Positions 1-8,015 of a stretch of 43,767 nucleotides of DNA are shown in pieces. This stretch comes from an uncultured Ruminococcus sp. (GTDB lineage: Bacteria; Bacillota; Clostridia; Oscillospirales; CAG-272). Both the position numbers and the translations under genes were made by a program. The notes below the pieces were generated by a model that worked only from the letters and a program-made list of their open reading frames with translations, ran no database searches and was not told where the DNA came from. The stretch covers positions 1 through 43,767 of the forward strand of contig CADBKZ010000013.1 in assembly GCA_902795355.1 (NCBI GenBank). Direction: 5' to 3'. Every line of letters begins with the position of its first letter. The first letter of the stretch is position 1.

Positions 1-35
1 CGGTGTAATGAAAAGCTCGTTTTCAAAAGCATTAG

Positions 36-233
36 ATGATATATCTCGCAAGAAGAAACCAATTGATCGTATATTTACTGAAAGAAAAGCCTCTTATACT
101 ATCCGATAATCGTCCGCTCTACCTTGTCAGTAACGAACTTGGCTTTTGCGACGAATTTTATTTTTCGCGTTTCTTTACCAAGATGATGAAAATATCTCCG
201 ATGCATTATCGTGAAATTCATAATACCAAATGA
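36..233 (+). pseudogene. AraC-family regulator, C-terminal HTH remnant
   Basis: The 65 codons end in a typical second helix-turn-helix of AraC/XylS regulators: a VSNELGF turn, then DEFYFSRFF and ISPMHYRE, the signature region that contacts DNA. Nothing of the sensor domain and little of the first HTH remains. An in-frame TAA at 6-8 closes the frame, and the other two frames at the window edge do not continue the domain convincingly, so this is more likely a broken or frameshifted gene than an intact one cut by the window edge. It runs into the remains of a minus-strand lipoprotein gene, with which it shares bases 99-233. AraC regulators of this kind often sit beside sugar solute-binding proteins, which fits its neighbour. 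No ribosome binding site supports the ATG at 36. Confidence 0.6.
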
Positions 234-602
234 AACAATTAACAACCGCAATCCCATTGAAAAATCACACTTTTCAAGTATGGAAAAGGCGGTAGAACAA
301 GATGCGTTTTCAATCGCTTCCCGCTTATATGATATTGCTCTTGTCGCTTTTTCAAAATCTATTTCTTCATACCGGTAATTTCCCGCAATTGCAGATTCGC
401 GTGTCAACACCTTGATAACCTTTCCATGCCCGTCTATCGCTTCAAGTTTCGGGTTATAATTATTCGATATCTCGGTCGATCCCGCACTGATATCGGTAGT
501 ATTCTCGGAACCTGCTACGGGATTCTTTTTTCCGGATGAACAGGAAAAGAAAGAAACAGTCACGAGTGCGGTTATTACAAGAATCAATAATCTTTTTATC
601 AT
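99..602 (-). pseudogene. Solute-binding-type lipoprotein, 3'-truncated remnant
   Basis: The frame opens well: an AAGGAAG-like site, an ATG, a signal peptide (MIKRLLILVITALVTVSFFS) and a cysteine at residue 21 that could be lipidated, followed by a low-complexity Ser/Gly/Thr/Asn linker. The segment after it (IKVLTRES, then YRYEEIDFE and AISYKREAIE) resembles the start of large clostridial extracellular sugar-binding proteins, which typically read 'NDAIYKRNRAIEE' there. After about residue 95 (near base 317) the likeness stops and the last third is simply antisense to the AraC remnant. A normal binding protein is over 400 residues, so about three quarters is missing. I read this as a deletion that fused the start of a binding-protein gene to the end of a regulator gene. 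The family assignment is moderate. Confidence 0.5.
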
Positions 603-680
603 TTTACTTCTTACTTCCTTTTTTAGTATCCAAATAACGATTCTTCTTATTTGTTTATCATGCTCTGATAATAGAACATA

Positions 681-706
681 CCGCCCCGGATTTTAATCCG
701 GGACGG
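681..706. repeat. 12-bp-arm hairpin downstream of tnpV
   Basis: Arms CCGCCCCGGATT (681-692) and AATCCGGGACGG (695-706) pair with one mismatch around a 2-nt loop. No T-run follows on either strand, so it is not a standard intrinsic terminator. It lies 24 bp past the tnpV stop and could mark the end of the mobile segment or act as a transcript-stabilising hairpin. Confidence 0.5.
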
Positions 707-729
707 TGGAAATATGGATTCATTTTTCG

Positions 730-1095
730 CTATTGATCAATTACCTCGAATCGAACAATCTCTCTTGCTCGCTGGGCAATATTGTTCATCTCTTGCGCCC
801 AGCCGAGCGTGTCGGCGGCTTTGAGCGATTCGGAGATGCCTTCCGATTTGGCGAGTTGAGAGATTATGGAGCGATAGAGTTCGGTCGCCTCGTAGTCGAT
901 TTCGGATAGATAGTCGTTCAGTTTGCCGGTTGTTAAAAGCATTGTGTAAGTTTCTTTGCGATATTCTTTCAGCCATGCGAGGTGTTGCCGCCCGAAGCGA
1001 CCGATTGGCTTTTGTTTGAGTTGGAAAAAGATGGGATAATATTGTTCGCCCTGCAATTCATATCGGATTCCGTTTTCAATGATGTGTTTTCTCAT
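730..1095 (-). CDS. tnpV: TnpV family transposon-encoded protein
   Basis: This 121-residue protein matches the TnpV family of small proteins carried by clostridial mobilizable transposons such as Tn4451. Typical segments are an N-terminal ENGIRYELQGEQYYP, then GRFGRQHLAWLKEYR, LNDYLSEIDYEATE and a C-terminal AQEMNNIAQRAREIV. TnpV proteins are thought to be accessory, and their biochemical role is not established. The frame is open further upstream, but the chosen ATG at 1095 has an AAAGGAA site 7 nt before it and gives the usual family length, while the upstream extension only translates a hairpin. No site-specific recombinase or relaxase lies nearby, so this is an orphan, presumably left from an element otherwise lost. 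It sits between two hairpins (681-706 and 1214-1263). Confidence 0.8.
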   Translation of the reverse strand: MRKHIIENGIRYELQGEQYYPIFFQLKQKPIGRFGRQHLAWLKEYRKETYTMLLTTGKLNDYLSEIDYEATELYRSIISQLAKSEGISESLKAADTLGWAQEMNNIAQRAREIVRFEVIDQ

Positions 1096-1213
1096 GGCCT
1101 GTTCCTTTCTTTGCGTTTCATTTGATTGATCCTTACGGGCAGGAACAACAGGTAAAAAGCATTTTGGAATCCGCGCTCGGTCGCCGTTGGCAATTTGTTT
1201 CGTTATGAATATT

Positions 1214-1263
1214 CGTATCAAACATCGGGCAGCGGCGCATGCCGCTGCCCGATGTTTGATACG
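1214..1263. repeat. Perfect 23-bp-arm hairpin between two minus-strand genes
   Basis: Bases 1214-1236 and 1241-1263 are exact reverse complements around the loop GCAT. The outer end reads CGTATCAAACATCGGGC. No T-tract follows on either strand, so it does not look like a classical Rho-independent terminator even though it lies 50 bp past the stop of the permease-kinase gene. It could be a 3'-end stabiliser, a REP-like element or the end of the mobile segment that brought tnpV. Confidence 0.75.
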
Positions 1264-1312
1264 GGCGATTGGTTTCGCGGAAACATTTCCGAAACACACC
1301 CTTGAAATTGCC

Positions 1313-4099
1313 CTATTGAAGCGTTTCCTGCAATGTTCTGATCAGGTTGCCGATGTCAATCGGTTTCGCAATATGAGCCTGCATTCCGGCGTCCATTGCC
1401 GCTTGCACGTCCTCTTGGAACGCGTTGGCGGTCATGGCAAGAATCGGAATCCCCGCCAGCTCTTTGTTTTTCAGCGCGCGGATCTCTTTTGTTGCGGTAT
1501 ATCCGTCCATCACCGGCATCTGAATGTCCATCAGAACGGCGTTATAATACGACGGCGACGATGCGGAAACCATATCCACTGCGATTTTTCCGTTTTCGGC
1601 CGTTTCAACCTCAAATCCCATCTGCTCGAGGATCATTTTCGCAATCTCCATGTTTACGGCGTTATCTTCCACCAGAAGGAGCCGCTTTCCGCTGAAATCA
1701 ACCGTTTCTTCCACCGCCGTCTTTTTCTCGGTGTTCTCTTTTTGCACATCCTTCTCGTCGGCCAATTTGAATTTGATGCGGATTATAATCTCCGTTCCGC
1801 CGCCCGGGGACGTGAGAACCTCGATGGCTCCGCCCATCAGATCCACGATATTTTTGGTAATCGGCAAACCGAGTCCGGTGCCCTGCACGCCGCTATCGGT
1901 GGAAGTCCGTTCGCGTTCAAAAGCTTCCCACATCTTGTCAACAAACTCCTTGGACATTCCGATTCCGGTATCCCGCACCTTAATTTCGTAGTTTCCGTAC
2001 CCGTCCTCGGGGCTTCCGGTTTCCAACACGGACGCGCTTACCGAACCGCCCGCCGGAGTAAATTTATAAGCGTTCGAAAGGAGATTCAGAAGCACGCGGT
2101 TCAGGTTGTTCCGGTCGCACCAGACATAGCGGTGCTGTACCTGCGAATGGTAGATCCCGAACTCCATTTGTTTGCTTTTCATCTGCTCGTCAAACAGGTC
2201 GTGCATTTCCTCGAAGATCCGGCAAAGGTCGGCAGGGGCATACTCCATTTCCAACATACCGTTTTCAATTCTGCTCATTTCAAGGATATTGTTGATCAGT
2301 GCGAGCAGGTGCTGGCTGGAAGCCTCGATTTTGGTCAGATACCGACGCACGCTTTCCATATCCCTTTCTTTGATCGCAAGTCCGGTGTAACCGATAATCG
2401 CGTTCATCGGCGTTCGGATGTCGTGCGACATGTTGAAAAGAAACCGGCTTTTCGCAAGGCTCCCTTCCACCGCGCGAATCTTTTCCCGCTCGGCAATCTC
2501 GTGTTTTTTTCGTACAAGATTCTGAATATACAGCATGACCAGAAGTCCAACGAAGGTGATAACGATCAGAACCAATCCCCCGCCGACGAGCGAGGCGCGG
2601 ACCCCTTCCACCGTGTCCTTTTTCGCCAAAAGCTTGCCGAGCCACATCATGGCGGCATAAACAAGCAGGGCGAACAGAACTGTTCCGGAAGTGGACATGC
2701 CGCTGTATTCCGTGAGCGTGTTGCGTTTCACGGTTCGCCAATAGAACACGAACCCGAGCAGACACCAAAGCGAAAGCAGCAGGAAGGCCTCGCTTCCCAT
2801 TGCGTCCAGCGCGGCGAGGCGCGGCACAAGCTGAACAATGCCGAAAATCGCCGAAATTACGGCGCCGATCATTCCCGTTACCATGATTTTCCGGTTGTTT
2901 TCGGTTTTCGCGATCTTATATGCCGCGGCGGACGTATACCCGTACCCGACGATTGCGCCGAAGGACGTGAGATCGACGAACCAATTCAGCGTATTTCTCC
3001 CCAAAAACGATATTGCAATAGACAATATCATAATGAATAGGATACTGTATGTCGTTTTGGAAAACTTTTCGGATAGGATTTTGTCTTCCGCCATGGTGGA
3101 AAGAACGCGTACCATTGCCCGATACGCGCCAATGATCCCCGTCAGGATCGCCGCCAACGCCGTAATTGCAATGATCGCCAACCCAGCCGGCCCCATGACC
3201 GCTCTTGCGGCATGGAACGTTGGAACGGCCGCAACGCCGTTCAGGTTTCCAAGATCGGAGATATATTCCTGCCAAGAGGCGTACCCATCCGGAACAACCG
3301 AGACGCTGACCAGCGCCATGGCAACGTACACAAAGGCGGCAATGATGATGGCGGCAAAAAGGATTCTTCTCGTTTTTTTCAGCGGAAATTTGAAATGCGC
3401 CGTATCGAAAGAAGAAATTTCAAACCCGACAAACGCCCACGGCGCAAGGATTACCAAGCTGAAAACGGCATACCCTTTGCCGACGCCGGAAAACCCGAAC
3501 GACCCCACCGCGCCGCTGCCGACGACATTCGGCAGGCAAAACGCCGCAATCACAATTACGCCCAGAAAAAGCAAGACGGAAAGCGTGGTATGAAGCCTTT
3601 GAAGAACTGGTTTTGCCACGATGAACAGAATCCCCACGCCAGCAAGCGCAAAAACGGAAACAACCACCTCGCGCAAATAGATGGGATTCCCACCAATGGC
3701 GTACTGCACGCTTCCCTGCGCGGCGTCTCCCATGATCGTTCGGATCACAAGGAACAACGCCGTGCCGTTCAGGAAAACAATCGTCAGGTAGGAAAGGCAC
3801 AAAAACCAAGCGCAAAGAAACGCATGGTCGCGCCCGAACGCTTCCTTTGTGTAGGAATAGATGCCGCCCGTTCTGGGATTGCTTTTCATAAGATAGGAGA
3901 CGCTATACCCGACGACCAGCATGACCGCCAGCCCTATGGCCATGGAAATAATCGTTCCCGCCGGCCCCGCTATGGGGAGAAAGGTGGTCCCCGGCATAAC
4001 AAACGCGCCCCAACCAACCATACAGCCGAAAGCCATTGCCCAAACGTCGATCGGCAGCAGGTACCGGTCCAATCCCTTGTTCTGCACGTTACCGTTCAT
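1313..4099 (-). CDS. APC-type permease / histidine kinase / receiver fusion protein
   Basis: A 928-residue fusion. Residues 1-530 form an APC-superfamily amino-acid permease: about 12 membrane helices, starting DVWAMAFGCMVGWGAFVMPG (the helix-1 GxG segment that binds the substrate backbone in this family). The rest is a hybrid kinase: dimerisation/phosphoacceptor box with SHDIRTPMNAIIG (His559), ATPase boxes with NLLSNAYKF (Asn676), DTGIG (Asp710) and GTGLGL (740-745), then a receiver at 805-925 with phospho-acceptor Asp858 and Lys912. All catalytic residues are present. The permease half probably senses or transports an amino acid and sets kinase activity, by analogy with CbrA-type SSS-kinase fusions; this is inference. 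No DNA-binding output is present, so a separate phosphotransfer or regulator partner is needed. The ATG overlaps the upstream kinase gene by 11 bp, so translation is probably coupled. Confidence 0.9.
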   Translation of the reverse strand: MNGNVQNKGLDRYLLPIDVWAMAFGCMVGWGAFVMPGTTFLPIAGPAGTIISMAIGLAVMLVVGYSVSYLMKSNPRTGGIYSYTKEAFGRDHAFLCAWFLCLSYLTIVFLNGTALFLVIRTIMGDAAQGSVQYAIGGNPIYLREVVVSVFALAGVGILFIVAKPVLQRLHTTLSVLLFLGVIVIAAFCLPNVVGSGAVGSFGFSGVGKGYAVFSLVILAPWAFVGFEISSFDTAHFKFPLKKTRRILFAAIIIAAFVYVAMALVSVSVVPDGYASWQEYISDLGNLNGVAAVPTFHAARAVMGPAGLAIIAITALAAILTGIIGAYRAMVRVLSTMAEDKILSEKFSKTTYSILFIMILSIAISFLGRNTLNWFVDLTSFGAIVGYGYTSAAAYKIAKTENNRKIMVTGMIGAVISAIFGIVQLVPRLAALDAMGSEAFLLLSLWCLLGFVFYWRTVKRNTLTEYSGMSTSGTVLFALLVYAAMMWLGKLLAKKDTVEGVRASLVGGGLVLIVITFVGLLVMLYIQNLVRKKHEIAEREKIRAVEGSLAKSRFLFNMSHDIRTPMNAIIGYTGLAIKERDMESVRRYLTKIEASSQHLLALINNILEMSRIENGMLEMEYAPADLCRIFEEMHDLFDEQMKSKQMEFGIYHSQVQHRYVWCDRNNLNRVLLNLLSNAYKFTPAGGSVSASVLETGSPEDGYGNYEIKVRDTGIGMSKEFVDKMWEAFERERTSTDSGVQGTGLGLPITKNIVDLMGGAIEVLTSPGGGTEIIIRIKFKLADEKDVQKENTEKKTAVEETVDFSGKRLLLVEDNAVNMEIAKMILEQMGFEVETAENGKIAVDMVSASSPSYYNAVLMDIQMPVMDGYTATKEIRALKNKELAGIPILAMTANAFQEDVQAAMDAGMQAHIAKPIDIGNLIRTLQETLQ

Positions 4100-7000
4100 A
4101 AACCGGCTTCCCTTCCGGAAGATTGCGGTTGTCCTTCTCCCAAATCAGTTCTTCCAGCGTTTTATACAAATGTTCCGGCTCAACAGGTTTTGAAAGGTGC
4201 GCGTTCATGCCGACCTGCAAGGATCGCTGAACATCTTCATCGAACGCGTTGGCGGTCATGGCAATGATCGGGATCGTTGCGGCGTCCGTCCGATCCATTC
4301 CGCGAATCACGCCCGTCGCCTCCAGCCCGTCCATTTCCGGCATCCGCACATCCATCAGGATCGCGTCGTAATACCCGATTCCGCTCTTTGCAAACAGCTC
4401 TGCGGCAATTCTGCCGTTCTCCGCGTGGTCAATTTCCACGCCGCGCGATTTGAGCAGTTCTTTCACGATTTCCGCGTTAATGAAAATATCTTCGGCAAGC
4501 AGGATTCTTCTGCCGTTCAGATCGGCGCGCCGTTTTTCCTTGAATGCGTTCAGGCTGTTGCGGCGGGCGATCCGCAAAAATTCGTCGATCACGCCGGAAG
4601 CGAACAGCGGTTTGGAAAGGAAGCTATCCACGCCGATGTGGAGCGCTTCATCCATAATTTCATCCCAATTGTACGCGGTCAGGATGATCACGGTGGTTTC
4701 GTTGCTGTATCTCTTCCGGATCTCCTTTGCAACCTCGATGCCGTCCATTTCGGGCATTTTCCAATCCAGCAGAACAAGGTTATACGGCTCCTGCTTGGCA
4801 TGGCAGACCTCGAGCATTCCGAGCGCTTCGCGGCCGGATTGGCAGGCGTCGGTTTTGATTCCCGCTTCGTCCATTACAACGCGCGCATGCTCGCAGGCAA
4901 TGGGGTCGTCGTCCACCACGAGAACATGCATATCCTTTGCGTTGATCCGATCTACAATCTGGCTCGGGTTATCGCAGTTTTTCAGGGAGAGAACGACGAC
5001 AAATTCGGACCCGACGCCTTTTTCGGATTCCACCGTGATGGTTCCGTTCATCAGCTCGACAATATTTTTGGTAATCGCCATTCCAAGGCCTGTGCTGCCG
5101 TACTTATTGTTCCGGCTGCTGTCCTCTTGCGTGAACGAATCGAAAATTTTCGGGATAAACGATTTGTCCATTCCGATGCCGGTATCCTTGACCGAAAAAC
5201 GCAGCGTGGACTGATCCTCAAACCGCGCGACGCGTTCAATGGTCATGGTAATGTTCCCCGGAGCGTCGGTAAACTTAATGGCATTGCTTAAAATGTTGAT
5301 CAGAACCTGCTTCAGCTTCATATCGTCGCCGATGTAGTAATCATCAATACGGCCGTTGATCCGGCACTCAAATGTCAGCCCTTTATCGGCGCACTGCGAC
5401 ATGACCATGGTATTGATTTGCTCGAGCATTTCGCCGAACGAAAACTCTTCTTTCCGAAGAGTCAACCGTCCGGATTCGATCCGACTCATATCCAAAATAT
5501 CGTTGATCAGCCCGAGCAAATGCTTTGCGCTCCCGTTGATCTTCCGCAGATACTCGCGGGTGGTATCCGTTAAAGTCTCGTCCCGAAGGGCGAGGCTATC
5601 CAACCCGATAATCGCGTTCATGGGCGTTCGGATCTCGTGGCTCATGTTGGAGAGAAACGCGGTTTTTGCTTTGTTCGCCTCTTCCGCGGCGGCGAGCGCC
5701 TCGCTCAATACGCGGTTTTTGGCAAGCGTTTCCCGCATTTCGGCGTCGATCACCGTAAACCCGAGGCCAACGGCGTGAACCTTGTGGTCCACCCTGTCCG
5801 CTGCGTGGCGAACGCCCGCCATGCGAAGCATTTCATAGTATTCTTTGCCGCCCCTCTTGGCAAGGTAGCGATAGGAAATGATGTTCTCTTTTAACAACGC
5901 CTCGCGGATATTCTGCGGGTCGATGAATTTGAGGAACCCATCGCGGTATTCCTCGTCCACATATAACTTTGCATAATAGGCGAAACGTTCATAAAACGGG
6001 AAATGGACCCCTTCGGGGTGTTGGTCGCGGTCGGTGGGGTCGGCTCTGTAACAAACGGCGTCGTCCGCGTCGAGGTCCACATGATACACGCTGCGGTAGT
6101 CGGAAGCCATGGCCGTAATCATGCTGTCCTGCTCTTTGCGCTTCCGTTCCTGCTCGAGCAGTTCCTCTTGAAGAACGATCCGTTTTTCCAGTTCTTCCTG
6201 TTTTGCCCTGCTCTCCGCTTCCGCCGATTTGACCTTGGTCATTTCGGTAACGTCAACACACATGCCGAGCAGACAAACTTTTCCGTTAACGTCCTCGAAT
6301 TTTGTTTTGGTGGTTTGGAGATTCCGGAAATTCTTCCCCGTCGCGTCCGGAACATCTTCAAAGAAGATGTAGGCGTCGTCCTGCGAAAGAGCTTTCCGGT
6401 CGTCCTCAACAAAGTGCGCCGCCGTAACCGGATCGAAAATTTCATAGTCGGTCAGCCCAACCACCTCTTCCGGTTTCGTTTTTCCGGCATACTCCGCAAA
6501 CGCCTGATTGCAGGCGAGATATACGCCGGTTTCCGCATCCTTGGAAAAGCTCATTGCCGGCATATTGGTCAGCAGAGAGGATACGGAGCCCATCAGGTCG
6601 GCGAGTTTGGCCGCGGATTGAACTTCTTCCATCAACCTGCGGTTTTCCTCTTCCGTTTTCTTTGCTTCCCGCAACGCCCGCTGGATGATCTTTCCCTGAC
6701 GAACCTCGTCGTCAACGTCCTTAAAGCCCATCATAACGCCGATCCGGTTCTCCGGCATTTTGATTTTTCCGAAATCGATGCGGTAATATCTGGGGCCGCT
6801 TTTCAGGTCGCGGATAAAATTGACGGAAAACTGATTCTTTTCTTTGAATTGTTTTAAGATATACGGCAGGGAGATTTCTTCCTGCATGCGCTCCCGATCC
6901 TCTTTTGCCACCATCGTGTCCACGTACTGCGTTTTGGTGTCGGTATATTTGGCGTGACTCAACGCGTTTCGGATCGCCACGGCGTGGATCTCGTCCAAAT

Positions 7001-7529
7001 CGGAGTGGTAGAGGGAGCAAGCCTCGGTTTCCACATCGTTGATCAGCCAAACGGTGTTATAAGAGTTTGTCAGGGTTTCGATAACAGCCTGCCGCGTTTG
7101 GGCATCCTTTTCCCGCAACTCGCGTTTTTCCGTAATGTCGGAAATAAAGACATAGTAAACCCCGCCATATTCTTTTGTTTCCGTGTAATGGCCGTAATCA
7201 TCCACCCAGCGAACCGCGCCGTCCTTGCGGATGATGCGGTATTCCACATAATCCATGTTGTCCTCACCGGAGCTGATCTGTTCGACAATAGAATCCGAAA
7301 TGGCGCGATAGTCGTCCGGATGCAGCATGCCCCTGAACGTGAATCCCGTCAACTTTTTGAAATCGTCCAGATCGTCGCAGCCGAAAATCTGTACGCAAGC
7401 CTTGTTTGCATACAGAAGCTCTTCCGCGCCCCCCGCTTTGTAGATGAAGAACCCCCCCGGCATGTGCCGCCCGATGTTCTCCACAAAAGACAATGTATGT
7501 TCATTCAGATCAAAGCCGGTATCAACCAT
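4089..7529 (-). CDS. Soluble PAS-domain hybrid histidine kinase with two receivers
   Basis: 1146 residues with no convincing membrane helix, so probably cytoplasmic. A PAS domain spans about 15-135 (GFFIYKAGG, WVDDYGHYTETKEYGG, then the C-terminal cap VFISDITEKRE). A degenerate PAS-like domain follows at about 155-275, another PAS at about 320-430, a coiled coil at about 430-470 and a fourth PAS-like region at about 475-595. The kinase core has SHEIRTPMNAIIG (His631), NILSNAIKF (Asn749), DTGIG (from Asp782) and GSTGLGMAIT (811-820). Two receivers follow, with Asp922 (DWKMPEMDG) and Asp1060 (DVRMPEMDG). It resembles large clostridial hybrid kinases that feed phosphorelays. A GGAG site lies 7 nt before the ATG. 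It is the first gene of a two-kinase operon, and its end overlaps the permease-kinase start, so the two sensors are likely to act together. Confidence 0.9.
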   Translation of the reverse strand: MVDTGFDLNEHTLSFVENIGRHMPGGFFIYKAGGAEELLYANKACVQIFGCDDLDDFKKLTGFTFRGMLHPDDYRAISDSIVEQISSGEDNMDYVEYRIIRKDGAVRWVDDYGHYTETKEYGGVYYVFISDITEKRELREKDAQTRQAVIETLTNSYNTVWLINDVETEACSLYHSDLDEIHAVAIRNALSHAKYTDTKTQYVDTMVAKEDRERMQEEISLPYILKQFKEKNQFSVNFIRDLKSGPRYYRIDFGKIKMPENRIGVMMGFKDVDDEVRQGKIIQRALREAKKTEEENRRLMEEVQSAAKLADLMGSVSSLLTNMPAMSFSKDAETGVYLACNQAFAEYAGKTKPEEVVGLTDYEIFDPVTAAHFVEDDRKALSQDDAYIFFEDVPDATGKNFRNLQTTKTKFEDVNGKVCLLGMCVDVTEMTKVKSAEAESRAKQEELEKRIVLQEELLEQERKRKEQDSMITAMASDYRSVYHVDLDADDAVCYRADPTDRDQHPEGVHFPFYERFAYYAKLYVDEEYRDGFLKFIDPQNIREALLKENIISYRYLAKRGGKEYYEMLRMAGVRHAADRVDHKVHAVGLGFTVIDAEMRETLAKNRVLSEALAAAEEANKAKTAFLSNMSHEIRTPMNAIIGLDSLALRDETLTDTTREYLRKINGSAKHLLGLINDILDMSRIESGRLTLRKEEFSFGEMLEQINTMVMSQCADKGLTFECRINGRIDDYYIGDDMKLKQVLINILSNAIKFTDAPGNITMTIERVARFEDQSTLRFSVKDTGIGMDKSFIPKIFDSFTQEDSSRNNKYGSTGLGMAITKNIVELMNGTITVESEKGVGSEFVVVLSLKNCDNPSQIVDRINAKDMHVLVVDDDPIACEHARVVMDEAGIKTDACQSGREALGMLEVCHAKQEPYNLVLLDWKMPEMDGIEVAKEIRKRYSNETTVIILTAYNWDEIMDEALHIGVDSFLSKPLFASGVIDEFLRIARRNSLNAFKEKRRADLNGRRILLAEDIFINAEIVKELLKSRGVEIDHAENGRIAAELFAKSGIGYYDAILMDVRMPEMDGLEATGVIRGMDRTDAATIPIIAMTANAFDEDVQRSLQVGMNAHLSKPVEPEHLYKTLEELIWEKDNRNLPEGKPVYER

Positions 7530-7590
7530 ATTCCGTCTCCTTTTTTCAATGGATTCTCCGCGCGGCGGATATGCGGTACATTTTTCTTTA

Positions 7591-7752
7591 GGGGACCTCT
7601 AAATATTCGGCGTGCTTCGGGCGGCGAGAAGATTTTTCGTCAGATCAACCAAAAGGACGCCGCCGATGTGGGAGCATCGGCAAGAAGTTTTGGTGCAATA
7701 TGGCGGAAAAGATTCCGCCGCTCCGGAGTGCGATGAATTTTTAGAGGTCCCC
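7591..7752. mobile_element. MITE-like 162-bp inverted-repeat element with TTTA duplication
   Basis: The ends are inverted repeats: GGGGACCTCTAAATATTC at 7591 matches the complement of the right end, GGGGACCTCTAAAAATTC. Imperfect similarity extends to about 30 bp each side, including a shared CG-x2-CT-x2-GG tail. The 4 bp immediately outside are TTTA on both sides (7587-7590 and 7753-7756), as expected for a target-site duplication. The interior has no plausible gene. This is the anatomy of a miniature inverted-repeat transposable element moved by a transposase encoded elsewhere. It sits just upstream of the PAS-kinase gene start. Confidence 0.7.
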
Positions 7753-7955
7753 TTTATTATATCAAAGTTTTCCCTGTTTTGCAATACAAATTTTGCACTT
7801 TTTTGCGGCGTTTGCCGCTTTTCGGCGAAACCGGAAACAATTTTGGTCCGGATCGGCGTGGAAAACGCGCGGAAAACGGCGCGGCGGGTCCTTTCGGGGG
7901 GCGTTTCGGGAAAGCCGATATATCCGAAATCAAATAAAAATGTTCCGGATTCCGA

Positions 7956-7984
7956 TTGACATTTCCTTTGGTTCGTGGTACAAT
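7956..7984 (+). promoter_or_regulatory. Sigma-A promoter of the Gfo/Idh/MocA gene
   Basis: A TTGACA -35 box (7956-7961) and a TACAAT -10 box (7979-7984) are separated by exactly 17 bp. Transcription would start near 7991, giving a leader of about 25 nt that carries the GGGGGGA ribosome binding site. Confidence 0.85.
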
Positions 7985-8015
7985 TACAGTTGACAAAAAA
8001 GGGGGGATCACTTTT

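Noticed and set aside
681..706. Calling the hairpin after tnpV an intrinsic terminator
   Set aside because: No T-run follows it on either strand.
1187..3040. A 617-codon plus-strand open frame, and many others opposite the kinase, groEL, secA and ABC genes
   Set aside because: They lie antisense to clear genes, have Cys/His/Arg-rich compositions, no ribosome binding sites and no recognisable domains; they are side effects of high GC content.
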